Shown: positions 11,214 through 22,415 of the stretch, piece after piece
Layout: each line of letters begins with the position of its first letter
Position numbering within the stretch: position 1 is the stretch's first letter
DNA from: Volvox africanus
Taxonomy: Eukaryota; Chlorophyta; Chlorophyceae; Chlamydomonadales; Volvocaceae
Length of the DNA stretch: 64,000 nt
Assembly: GCA_030268105.1 (NCBI GenBank)
Contig: BSDZ01000079.1
Coordinates: forward strand, 4,982,001-5,046,000
Direction of reading: 5' to 3'
Made by a program: the position numbers and the translations under genes
The notes under the pieces: generated by a model
Databases searched by the model: none
Seen by the model: the letters and a program-made list of their open reading frames with translations, nothing else
Told to the model about the DNA's origin: nothing

Positions 11214-12261
11214 GACGGCGTATCACGTTATGGTGGCCAGTTCGGCTTACGATAGCTGCCCAAAATTGCCACAGGCAGCCTACTGAAGATACGGTTGTCA
11301 ATAAACCACAAACTGATGGCAAATGGAAACCGACATGCACAACACATGGCGGCGTCAGCCGTCGTACCCCAATACCGCAACTCCCCGTTTGTCGACACAT
11401 ACACAACGAATACTACAGAAATATTAACTAATTGCTCATTTTGATTAATACAACTGTGGCTCATTCAGAGCGCGTAAAAACCTTCATCAATTCGGAAGCT
11501 TAGGCAGTAAAGAAGGTGACATACGTGCGAGGTAGCGAGAGGGTAGTTCCATCCATATCGCCAAGAATATCCTGTTCGATTATGGTTCTTTTAGCTCTCC
11601 AAAGCTAATCAAACACCCACGACGGCAGTCGACACGACGCAACTCGCTGGCGAACGATCGGCGTGAGCTCTACAGACTCATGGCGACAGGCATTCATCGC
11701 ATCAAGGGTGAGTATATTAATCTCGCGAAACAGTGGTGCGCGCAGTACGGCATTTTGTTCAGGAAGCGGGCAGCCGATTTGCCGGGAAGCGTTCCCGCAA
11801 ACCACACAGGACTCCTCCTGCGCGTCATCCGAAGTCCCAAAAACTTCCTTATTAATGGTGATTGACAATCGAGTTCCCCCTCCAAAAATCTTTGCCCTCA
11901 CATCTAGATTGCGGTACTCCGCCTTTCACGCGCGCCCAAACCCGCACTCCCATTACCCCAAGCCCGTTGTACACAATACCTCAGACCCAAATCCAAATTT
12001 GAAAACCATCCAAATATCCTATGATGTTTCCATGTAGTCTCGCCCGTGACTTCTGCCGCGGGCTGGAGGAGCCTCGGTTCTAGGAGCCCTGGCACCAATA
12101 GCAACGCCAGCGCCATTGATGCCGCCGGCAGCGGCGGTAGAGCCGCCATTACCAACAGCACATCTCATGTGTGGGACCGCGCCTTGGCTCGGGACGCGTC
12201 TACCCTGAACTATTCATGCGTCGTCTCCTATGCATTCCGCTGTCCACAAAGCGGACCAGAC
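11214..12261. promoter_or_regulatory. Divergent intergenic region between the small membrane protein and MnmE genes
   Basis: About 1 kb between two outward-facing genes, presumably holding both promoters. No TATA box or other defined element could be singled out. A 99-residue minus frame at 11605-11901 and a plus frame at 11663-12037 overlap and are unsupported. The MnmE frame itself is open from 12025, so an upstream exon is possible. Confidence 0.4.
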
Positions 12262-15200
12262 ATGCATGCCTGGAATCCGCCACCACCTGCTCCGAACTCC
12301 CTGATGCCCTTCCTTGCTACGATGGCGTCAAAGGCAAATGCGTTGTCCAGGTCCCAAGCCGCGGCATACAGTGCAACGAGGCCGAGAGCTATGAGGCACC
12401 AACAGCAGCAGCGTCTGCCGCAGTCGCACCTTCTAACTGCCCCCCCATGTCAGGCGGCGGATTTTGGCGGTGCTTTATCGGTAGTGCATCCTTATATGGC
12501 GGCACAGGTGCTGCAGCCAAGGCATGGCCGCATGAGGCCAAGATCTCTCCTTGTGAATGCTGCGGCGGGGGGCTCCACCATTGCCGGATCTGAAGCTAAT
12601 CCGATGGCGATGGGTGGCGGCGATACGCCTACAGAGGATGACGATGATTCAGGGTTGGGAAGCGGCAGCGTCGACGGCATGGGCATTAGCATGGACGGTG
12701 TTAACCGCAGCGGCAGTAGCGCCCGTTGCCATACCGATGTCGGGTTGACGACAAAAGACGAAGACACGATTGCCTCCATTGTAACAGGTAAGCGTGGGGT
12801 TGTGAGGTAAGGATTGGGGGTGCTATGTGGTTACGTGCGTTAGGGGAGAAAGGTGGGGGCGCAGGGCAGGGTGGGAATGGGGCAACCAGTAGCTGTCGGG
12901 AACAGGACAGGAGGGGGCTCACGAACACTCGGAACCATCGGCGTTCGCTGGTAACACCGGGATGGGAAAGAGCAGGACAAGGATGAGGGGGCGGGGACTG
13001 CAGTGTGGCTTGTGTAGACCGTTTTCTTCCGACTGAAACATTCCGTAAACATGCCCGTTCTGGTACGGAACTTGAGCTTTTAGTCGGTCCAGCCATGGTT
13101 TACGTGTAGGGCTTCGGGCGCCATTGAAGAGTACGCGTATTGTTCAGCGCATCGTTTAAATTATTATACGGCGATTGTCGGTCATGTCGCAGGCGTGTCC
13201 CATGGGTCAGTGGCGATAATTCGGGTTTCTGGGACAGAAGCGGTCTCGATCGCTTCTCGGGTATTCCGACCGGGGGGTCGCTTTCGCTTCGGATGGCAGC
13301 CCAAGTCGCATCGAGTGTACTACGGAACGGCCGTCGATGGAGACGAACACCTATTGGATGAGGTTCGTACTGCATATCTCCGTATCTGAGGGTGAAAACG
13401 TGTACGGTTCTTGTCCGCTAGTTCGTTTGTTAGTTGGCGTTGGCTTCCGTGTCCTCACCTTATCTGCTATGCGCTGGGACTGCCGCAGGTGCTGCTGATT
13501 GTAATGTTGTCTCCCCGTTCCTATACTGCCGAGGACGTAGTAGAGTTCCACTGCCACGGTGGTGGAGTATGTGCCAGCCGGGTGCTGAGATCCCTCATAG
13601 AGGCCGGGGCGCGACCAGCCAAGCCAGGGGAATTCACTCTGCGTGCGTTCCTTAACGGACGCCTGGATTTGGCTCAGGTAAACGATTCGACACAGGGACT
13701 ACTCCTGAAAGCCTAAACCTGCGAACCAGCTGATTGAACCTCAATTGAGAGGATGAGATTAATTTGATTACGTGCCTCCTTTAATTCTGGAAACAGGCCG
13801 AGGCGATATCGGAGCTGATCGGGGCGCGTACGGCAGCTGCAGCTGATAGCGCGCTGGCGGGATTGCGGGGCGGTGTGGGCACTGCGGTTACAGACCTTCG
13901 TTCTCGTTGCTTGGATGTGCTAGCTGAGCTGGAAGCCAGGTGTTTCTGGGAGGGGGCTGTAGATATCCGGTATCAAAGCATATGTGAGCACGGGCAGAGG
14001 GAACGAGGTGGGAAGACGAATTAACAGAATCTGAGGGTGCAAGATGCTGCCCGCGACCAGGTGAGCCCACGACCAGGCAAAGTATAGTATTCGCACATAC
14101 AGCGTTAATATAAGGTGCAGAAAGGACTTATTAGTACCTCGAGAGGCCCTCCGGCCCTCCTTAACTACTAGTACACAAAAGCATACTAGGTCGTTAAAAA
14201 TCGTTGTAGCAAACCTAGTGAAGGTTATGGTCACGATGTTTCTTTGCCCTGATGCTTTTGCCACCCTGACCTTGCAGCTCCTGTTCTTACTGTTAAGCTA
14301 ACCCCGGCTGGTGCAACAGCTTTTGCTGGCCCTGATGCGTTACTTGGCGCGCTTCCTGTACATCCCTCTAAGTGGTGTAGGTTGGACTTTGACGAAGATC
14401 TTCCATCCATCGATGTACCCGAGCTGAAGCGCAGGATTGAGGGCATCCAGGTGAATGAGTATTGCTGCCGATGTTGGTATCGGCGATGCAACCCACGCAT
14501 GTTTCAGGAACCTTCTCTTTAGGGAAGTTACCTTATCCAACTTCACCGTATATCCCTTCTCATCTTTAATAACAGACTTGTCATCTGACCAGTATTCCTT
14601 CACCTGGGCAACTTCCCGCTTCATGAATTAGGAAATAAGTTCTTTTATTGTGTTTATAAAGAGTATAACAGATTTGTGCCTTAGCTTTACCTTAACTTAG
14701 TTAACCCCTTTGGACAAAGGGAGTTTCCTGTGACCGGCTCGGCTGTGCGCTGTCTCTACCTTCACCGCTTGGTTTTGCGCTGCTTATGACCTCCGAAACC
14801 AAAATCACCGGTTGATGAGCGTACAACATACGGTACCATCGAAGTCTATGCTGAAATGCATCTGAAGACCTGTCTAAGTTCCGTCGTCTTAACGCCCATA
14901 CACACGGGCACTCCATTAGTGCTCCATTCCTATTTTCAAACTCAGGCGGGGATAGAAAAGGCGCTTCGAACTGCCCGCGCTGGAAACCTCCTGCGGACCG
15001 GTCTGCAGGTACGGCAGGACGGGTATTGGTACGACGCATAGTTGCAAGAATGTAAACCAGCAGGCTGCTGACTGTTGTTAACTCTTATGCAGTCGCTTCC
15101 CCTTCTCAGAATTTATATATCCCGCGTCAGTTGAGCCTAAACATTTTGCTTTGTCGCCATTTCCACCGTTATTCCCAACATATCACCTCCTATGCTCATT

Positions 15201-18200
15201 CTTCTCCGGCCCCTGATGAAGCCTTCATTTTACTTCCCTCCTTTCGTGCTGCATAGGATCTTATGAACAACTATTTGTACTACCTGTTGCAGTTGTTGAG
15301 GTCTGTGTGCGACTCCTCCCGGAGTTGTGGTACTTTTGTTGTGTATTGTTACGTGCTGAGGACTGCATGACGTGTTTTTAGACAAATATCTGCACCTGAT
15401 ACTGTGTTTGTTTTTTTCAGGTAGCGATCGTAGGGCGTCCCAACGTGGGCAAGAGCTCGCTGCTGAATGCTTGGACAAACAGGTGCAGGAAAGGAACGCG
15501 AAAAGACGCTTTTTGGGTGCCAGGATTGTTTCCTGAAAAAGTCAAGCGGTTGACCATTCGCCTGGTCAGTGACCTGCCCAAGTGCCCTTTCAACCGCTTG
15601 CACATCTGCTTGTATAACCGTCTGCTCATTTATCCGTCTTGCCGCGTAGCGACCGGGCCATCGTGACGGAAATCGCGGGCACCACCCGGGATGTATTGGA
15701 GGCGACACTGTCGGTGGGGGGCGTACCCGTTACGCTGCTAGATACAGCGGGAATACGGCAGTCGAGCGACGTAGTGGAGCGAATTGGGGTGAGTCGCTGC
15801 TTGCTGTTGTGAGGCTAACGTGTGGGTTCCTGAATCTGATACAGTTTAGTTAAACAATTGTTGCGGAAGATATGGATTCAAAGCGGGTGAGGCAGCCTCC
15901 TAAAACACGGGTTCAAAGCTGGTGAGGCAGCCTCCTAAAATGCGTATCTTGAGCAACTTTCATTAGGTTATGGACTTGGGCGTTAGGGAGGGAGCGTTAA
16001 ATCGCTAGGTGAGGGTCGGGCGTAAGGATGTGTGAAAGGGGCGCGCCCGATTAGGGTTCCCTCGACTTTTTCCAGCAACTTCGGCAAGGAATTTGCCCTT
16101 TTCATTATTTGATGTCTATCTATGTTTCGTAATAGCTTATCCCGTTATTATAATGCTATTCCTTCCCGGTTTCGTTAAGGAGATGCTTCCAAAAGCTTTT
16201 TGGTCTTCCTTTCAGTTCTGTTTCAACACGGCTCGTTATCATAGACTGGAATTCCTTGCACATGGCATACCAGTGAACTTTATACCAGTGACAAGTTTAT
16301 GCAGTAAAGCGGCAACGACATTGCGTTGCGAGCGAACTGTATATAATGTTAGTCAAGGGCAAATTTGTCATGACGACATCAAGTTTGACAAGACGCCCAT
16401 GTTAGGAAACAGGTCTTCTTTTGAATCATTTTAACATGTGATCTGCGGCTAACAGCGAATTTTAAACGGAACTTTCTGAGGCGTAGCTATCTCTGGCCGT
16501 TCAAATCCCGGCATTGGTATGGGCCAATCTGTCCGTGCTAGCACATTGGCCCCCTTTCGTTTAACCAGGCCTCATCAGTATATGGGACTCGGTTCCAAGT
16601 TTTGGGGAAACAATTAAATCGTACTATCATGCAGCCTGCCCGGCGATTTGGAGCGAAATCTCCATGTCGCCACGATAGATAATATTTTTTCGTGTGGTCC
16701 AATAGCATGCAGACCCCTTCTTCTGCGCTCGAGGCGGATCTCAGACCGATACGGTCGGCGTCTGCCGCGCATATTCTTTGCAAGTTTGCGAGGGTCTAAC
16801 CGCAAACATGAAGCACATTCATCAACCATCATGAATTATATTTATTGGGGTGCCCTTTGGATATGCGGAGTTCCGACTGCATGACGTATTTCGTCGTTGT
16901 TTAGGTACTGGATTTTGCTCGTTGGCGCGTCGAACCGTACAGGACGTAGAACGTTACGGGATTGCGGCCAAACTTTCAAAGCTCCGTTCGGTATGGATAG
17001 TATACATTCGTTAAAAATGCAGTATAGTATGAGGAAAGGGTGATCCATGCGGAGTACGTTGCCTAAGAAGTAGATGACGATCTCTTGGGACGACTAACAG
17101 CAATGCAGCTAGTGTCGTAAGCATAACTTTTGATGTAGTTTTAAATACCACCACCTTCGCTCAGGATGAAGTGATTCGATTAAGTCAGCACGAAGCCCTC
17201 AAAGCCTGAAAATAATATGTGTGGCAAAATTGCAAAGACTATGCGCGGCATTTCTCTGCATGCAGGACACTGATCATTTCGGTGTCAGGAAGCTGACCAG
17301 CTATATGACACACGTCAGCAACCTAACATACCGAGCATCAAGCATTCTTGCTGTGCGGGAAACGCACGGCACGGCATGTCTGCTTCGGTCTAAACGCCCG
17401 TGGGTTGCCGCGCATCGACCAATTTTCCCCCATTCTCCTCTAACCGCTACTTGGGCTACCGGACTTATAGCAATATTCGTGCTCGCAGGTTGAGCGATCT
17501 CAAGCAGCCGCGGTCGCAGCCGACATCGTCATCATGGTGGTAGATGGTGCCACGGGGTGGACGGACACGGACAACGACATATTCCGGGCACTGTGGGGTG
17601 ACGGGCCTGGCAGTTCCACTTGCAAGGTACGCCAGCATCATCTCTGTCAGCGTGCATCACGGATTTGCTTCTTTCAGCAACCTTTTGGCTAGGACTGTCA
17701 GCATGCTGGTGACGGGTCGGGACTCGGGAGGTGTGTCATGTATGTGGTAAAATCGCAAACACGCGTGTGTGCTTTGGCCCTGGCTACGACGCTCTGCTCC
17801 CCCACTTTATGGTGTTTCTTTCCTCAGGTGAAGGGTTTGGCGTTGCTGGTTGCGAACAAGGACGATCTACGAGCGCCCAGGCCCGATAACGGAGCAGGTA
17901 GGTACGGCCCCCTCCACACTCCCCGTTTTGCGGTTGGCCAGCGAACTCCTTAGCTCCAATCGCTCATCACTTTGTGGGTGTTGGAAGCTGCTGCACATCT
18001 GAAACACCATTCCTTCATTCTTTTCGGGAATGGTGCGGAAAGCTGAGGGAAATTGCGGTAGAAGACTATGATCGTCGACCCCATTGTCCGCATCGGTAAA
18101 ATATCTACTTTTGGAGTTCTCGATTTCTCGATGGTGAAATATTTCTTAAACCCCGATTTTAAGAAGTGCCTCGTGTGTTTCGGCCGGCCCACGCTTTGAT

Positions 18201-19606
18201 TGATTAAAGCAATCTGGTTTTTCTTAACTTAAACCAACGTGCCTCCATTCTGGTAACGTGTCACGCGCAGGGTCCACGACCGTGGATTTCGGAAGTAACT
18301 CTGCCGCTATTAGCGTCGGCGCCAGCACGGCCCACATACACGGGGCTGGTTCCGGAGCCTTTGCAAAGGAGCCGCCGCTACCTTTGCCACTGTTGGCGCG
18401 GGAGACCTTTGCGGCTGTCGTACGGACCAGTGCGTCCGAGCGGCGGGGTTTAGAGGTGGGATGGTGACCGTGGAATATGAAAGGCGCGAATTTCCTTGCA
18501 TCCAACACAGTTACAAACACCGCGCTCAGCACCGCCCTATTTACAGCCTCAATACTTTCATTACCGTTATTATGCCCTAAACTAGTAACTTTGGCTGCCT
18601 CCCGTCCCTTACGCATTTTTTCATTTGCTTTTGTATATACCCTTTTATTGCGTCGTGTCGTGGGTAGCACACCGTCAAATCACGGGTCCTGTTACCAAAT
18701 CCATTGCTCTCATGCCCCTTCTTGTGCTGTTAGATCCTCATCCTCATCTTCTATGGTTAGATGTGTTGCTCATCCCCGCCTCCAAAAATCAGGCGCTTGA
18801 TGCGGCACTGCTGAAGCTGGTCGGCGCTCCCCAGGTAAATGAGCAAACGAATAATTGAAGAGTGGTAGAGGTGCGTGGGAGCAGGCTTAGGGGTAACTTG
18901 TTTCTTACCTTCTGACCTTCCACATTAACAATCCTGGAACGCAGTTTGGGATCAGGAAAAAAATCTGGATCACCGTTTGAGAGGCGTGATCTCCTTCGTC
19001 GTGCTTTCCGAAGTTAGGGACTAGACGAGGCCCCTTCTGTTCACTGCACCTCACCTTTCGGATGTGTATCATTCCTTGCCGATATCCGGATGCAACAAAT
19101 GCAATTGCGATGAAATTATATTTGAATTTCTGCAGCTGGCGTCGGGTGGAATGTCCTGGTCCGTGAATGAGCGGCAGGCGGAGGCTCTAGTACGGAGTCA
19201 CGAGGTATGGTATATGGGCAGGAGGCGAGGCGCGACGCCCCAGGGAATCTAAACGACAATGCAGGGGCTGTGGCGTTTTGAAGCCTTGTACTTCAGGGTT
19301 GTAGGTCTTCACGCTCAATGCCTGTAGTTCGTTTCCTCACATGCCCATGCCGCCCCTTCCTTACGGTCCAAACTGCAACGACAATTTTCATGGTCACTTA
19401 CGGCAACGATCCCTTACGGCAACGGCAACGGTTTACTCTGCTAGGCACTAATGCGGCTCGCGGAAAGCATTGCTGCCGACATGCCTCTAGATTTCTGGAC
19501 AATCGACTTGCGGGCCGCGCTGTTGGCGCTTGCAGAGGTCAGCGGCGACGAGGTTGCGGAGGAGGTTCTAGATATTGTGTTCAGCCGATTCTGCATCGGC
19601 AAGTGA
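12262..19606 (+). CDS. mnmE: tRNA uridine-5-carboxymethylaminomethyl modification GTPase MnmE (TrmE), 14 exons
   Basis: MnmE acts with MnmG to modify the wobble uridine of organellar tRNAs. Exons: 12262-12787, 13193-13362, 13489-13677, 13797-13939, 14381-14450, 14946-15008, 15421-15482, 15650-15788, 17489-17626, 17828-17897, 18271-18455, 18793-18834, 19136-19204 and 19445-19606. All phases close, giving about 675 residues. Residues 1-167 are an extra N-terminus, probably an organelle-targeting region. The TrmE N-domain follows ([42 protein letters not shown]). The G domain has GRPNVGKS (392-399), GTTR (418-421), DTAG (439-442) and NKDD (510-513), followed by a long low-complexity insert. The C-terminus is the diagnostic Cys-Ile-Gly-Lys, with its catalytic Cys at 672. 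ATGs at 12304 and 12322 are alternative starts; the latter begins a transit-peptide-like [20 protein letters not shown]. Confidence 0.93.
14060..14175 (+). repeat. Dispersed hairpin repeat (CTCGAGAGGCC family), copy 1
   Basis: Lies in an MnmE intron. It shares AAGGTGCAGAA, then CTCGAGAGGCC, then CTNAACTACTA with copies at 34440-34560 and 43575-43690. It is the most diverged of the three: its first hairpin arm is broken. Confidence 0.6.
15789..17488. other. Long AT-rich MnmE intron with unexplained open frames
   Basis: At 1.7 kb this is the longest MnmE intron. It holds a 35-bp tandem duplication at its start and minus-strand frames at 16538-16783 and 16842-17048, plus a plus-strand frame at 16093-16434. 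None matches a known family. The minus frame at 16538-16783 (with [15 protein letters not shown]) reads protein-like, and it may be the remnant of an inserted element. Confidence 0.35.
15874..15943 (+). repeat. 35-bp tandem duplication in an MnmE intron
   Basis: Two adjacent copies of a 35-bp unit containing TTCAAAGC, GGTGAGGCAGCCTCCTAAAA. They differ at about four positions. GGTGAGGCAGCCTCC contains the imperfect palindrome GAGGCAGCCTC. Confidence 0.85.
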
Positions 19607-20049
19607 CAATGGTTCTGAAGCTTTTTGACAGAGGGAGGAGAGATGCACGTTAGCGGCTGCAAGGGAGATGAGGATGGGACACGGAGCTGTCCCCAGCTGC
19701 GAAATTGGGATGTTGGGGAACGAGCCGTGAGCAGCACTTGCGCCTGACGTACACGCGCGATAGCGAGTTTTCGTGATTGCTTGATTGCCTGCGTGGGTGT
19801 GTTATGATAGTTATGAATGATATGTTAGGTAGGTGTCCCTTGGTTCATGCGAGCGTGTGCGGCGGATGTGGGAACAGCCGGAACGGGGTGTCACAGCAAG
19901 TGCTCCCTCAGGGATAGCCAACTCTCATAACGCCAATGCCAGTGCACAGGAGGTAAGAGGGGAGAGGAATGAAGGGAAAGCGGCTAGAATACTGCAGCCG
20001 CCCTTGGAAGGGTTTCTATGGTGAAAGGGAGGAACGTTTGCAGATGGTT

Positions 20050-20054
20050 TGTAA
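20050..20054 (+). terminator. Candidate poly(A) signal (TGTAA) for MnmE
   Basis: First TGTAA after the MnmE stop, 445 bp downstream; a second follows at 20076-20080. Volvocine 3' UTRs commonly end 10-20 bases after such a motif. Confidence 0.4.
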
Positions 20055-21779
20055 GGGCAGGGACACATGTGAGTCTGTAATTTGAGGTTGAGATGGGTAA
20101 AAAGGAAGCCCATGGCCAGTGATGCGACCCATCGAGAATGGTTTGTAGAGCCGCTGTTTTACTCAGATGGTCCTGCTTACGATCATCAACCCGGCCGCAA
20201 CGCAACTGATGGTGAACAGGGTATGGACGCCGTACTAGTCAGTTCCCTCCTGTACTGGTAACAGCACACCATTGGTCGCCACCCCTTGTGTGAAAGCATC
20301 GGGGAATCTAGGCATTCAGAGATAGAGGAATCGCTCGTAACATAATTCTCGGGCTGGAATAACATGATTCTCAGTGGGCGCGAAACACACGAGAACACTC
20401 ATTGCATTAATGGGCAAGCCATTTCCAAGTCTTGCATTTCGCCGTGCGACTGAATGGCAATGTTTCATTGATGCATAGACCCTCGCAGGCGGAGGGGCTA
20501 GGGCGCGAGTTTCAGTCGGTTGGTTTCCACTGTTTTCGGTTTTCGCGGGAGGTCCCGTATTGCCGCATCATAGCACTCTCCAAATGGTGTTAAGGCTCTT
20601 GGTGACGGGAGCGAGCATAATTAAATAATTACGATGATTAGAAGTGAGGCAACGGATTAGGAGTTTTGCCGTTCGCATATGGCTAATACAATCTCTTACT
20701 CTTTATTGTTTTGACATCTCTTTTCCTGCTTTAGGGTTTGCCTGAGAAAAGTCCGGTCGTGCTCACTTGGCCCTCATACATTTATGAAGCAATTCACTTC
20801 CCCTGTGTGAAATGCTTCAGTATTCATTTATTGCTTGACGGCTTATACTAAGGCATGTGAAGCTACCGTTCTCGGCCCAGCGTTGTTTTGGAAAAGGTGC
20901 CTAACGGCAGGGTAACGGGCTGATTCTTGTTATGGCGCGGTACTGGAACGCTCCGGATGCTGACAAACTAGGGCAACGATTTTCCCTAATCATTACACTA
21001 ATCATTTCAGTGCAACATATGGATTAAGGCCGCGAACACGAAAGGTGGTGAATACCGAGGCACCGTGACATGACCCTTCCGGACTCCGCCCACCAATCCA
21101 GTCAGCGGAAATTTAGTTGTTACCCATAAAGCCCTTGAAGTAAGGAATTTAGCTTGTACCGAACACGTATCTACCAGCATGACCTCACGTTCAAGCCAAA
21201 GAACGATTTCGCACCGATCCTGGTGAGAGGTTGCTGAAGCCCCTACAAGGTGAACATCGCTTCGGGCAAGGTATGCTATGGTAACAGGAAAAACATCGAG
21301 CAATGCATGATTGTGATTTGTCTTATAAGTGTATAATGGCTGCTATCGATCAGCGACAGCATTCCAAAATGACGGTTTGGCGAGATCTACCGGGGTGCGT
21401 GTACGGGCAACACTGGGCAACCCACGCTTTCCGTTGCGAAGGATTATTTCCCCGTGTATAAAACAAAATATTTTAAGTTTTCTCTAAACAATATGTTGCC
21501 GGCTGCACTTCGCATAGGTACGATCTTCCCGTGCCGGCGGATACGGCAGCATCTCGTTCCCATGTGACAGCCCAGGGTTGATTGTATTAGCAAGGTCTTT
21601 ATAATGATATATTATCATGTCCGATTGGGCTTATATATGATGTATGGAGAGGACGGGCACCTGCCCGTTGGTTATGTCAGGACAGGGCACCTGCTCTTTG
21701 TAAGTTGTCGTCAAGCGAATTATGTTAATTAAAATTAAAATTAGAGATTGATTAGGTTGTCCTCTACCGATTAGTACTT

Positions 21780-21989
21780 CTAAATGCGTCGAAGAGTTTT
21801 TTCGGCGCGCTTTTCAACATTTTTATAGAAAATGATAACACACTTATTTTCTACCAGCAACTTCAAGAGGGTGTCATTAAAGTGGTTGGATTGTTCCATG
21901 AGCGTACGCAACGGGGGAACATCCATGTACGGCTCGCTTTCGCAAAGCCTAGCGCCATTGTGGGCCAGGTATTCGCCCACCTCCTGCAT
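21780..21989 (-). CDS. Possible 69-residue ORF, unidentified
   Basis: From the ATG at 21989 to a TAG. It reads as an ordinary globular/helical sequence (GEYLAHNGARLCESEP, LLKLLVENKCVIIFYKN, KRAEKTLRRI) with no low complexity, unlike the shadow frames nearby. No family was recognised. It could be a single exon, a genuine small protein or a fragment of a mobile-element protein. It lies about 430 bp upstream of the next gene on the opposite strand. Confidence 0.3.
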   Translation of the reverse strand: MQEVGEYLAHNGARLCESEPYMDVPPLRTLMEQSNHFNDTLLKLLVENKCVIIFYKNVEKRAEKTLRRI

Positions 21990-22415
21990 AGGTCTCCAGT
22001 CCGTTATCAAAGTTATCCTTATTTTAACGGTTTATTGACAGCTCCTTTTCTGCTTTAACTACTTTCGCCCTACAGTCAACCCGCACTTTGAGGTGGATTC
22101 AACGTACCTTATGGCACAGACATTTTACTCCGACTCAAAGATATACTAGTGTACTCCAAAGCGTGGAGCTCTTTTCATGGCCTTGCGTTGACATTGGACC
22201 ACGCACTCGGCCGGACCATTCTTGCGCTTTGAAGAAGGACATTTAAAAATCTGAAAGCGTGTACTGATCCATACTTGGACGAAAAATTGTGCAAGGACTC
22301 CTCAGGCTCTGTTGTGTTCAGGGTACTGGAGATGTGATGAGTCCTGGAGATGTTCAGTGGGAGGCCAGGCCCTCCGTAGTGGGGAACGGAAATTACGTTT
22401 TACAAATTGAAAGAA

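Larger units (their letters stand above)
19607..22415. other. Intergenic region between MnmE and the low-complexity gene
   Basis: 2.8 kb of mixed composition. TGTAA poly(A) candidates for MnmE lie at 20050-20054 and 20076-20080. Apart from the small frame at 21780-21989, nothing looks coding. 21007-21303 (-) is open without support. Confidence 0.45.

Noticed and set aside
16490..16515. GTTCAAATCCCGGC, resembling a tRNA B box
   Set aside because: No matching A box, acceptor stem or anticodon arm can be folded at the right distance.
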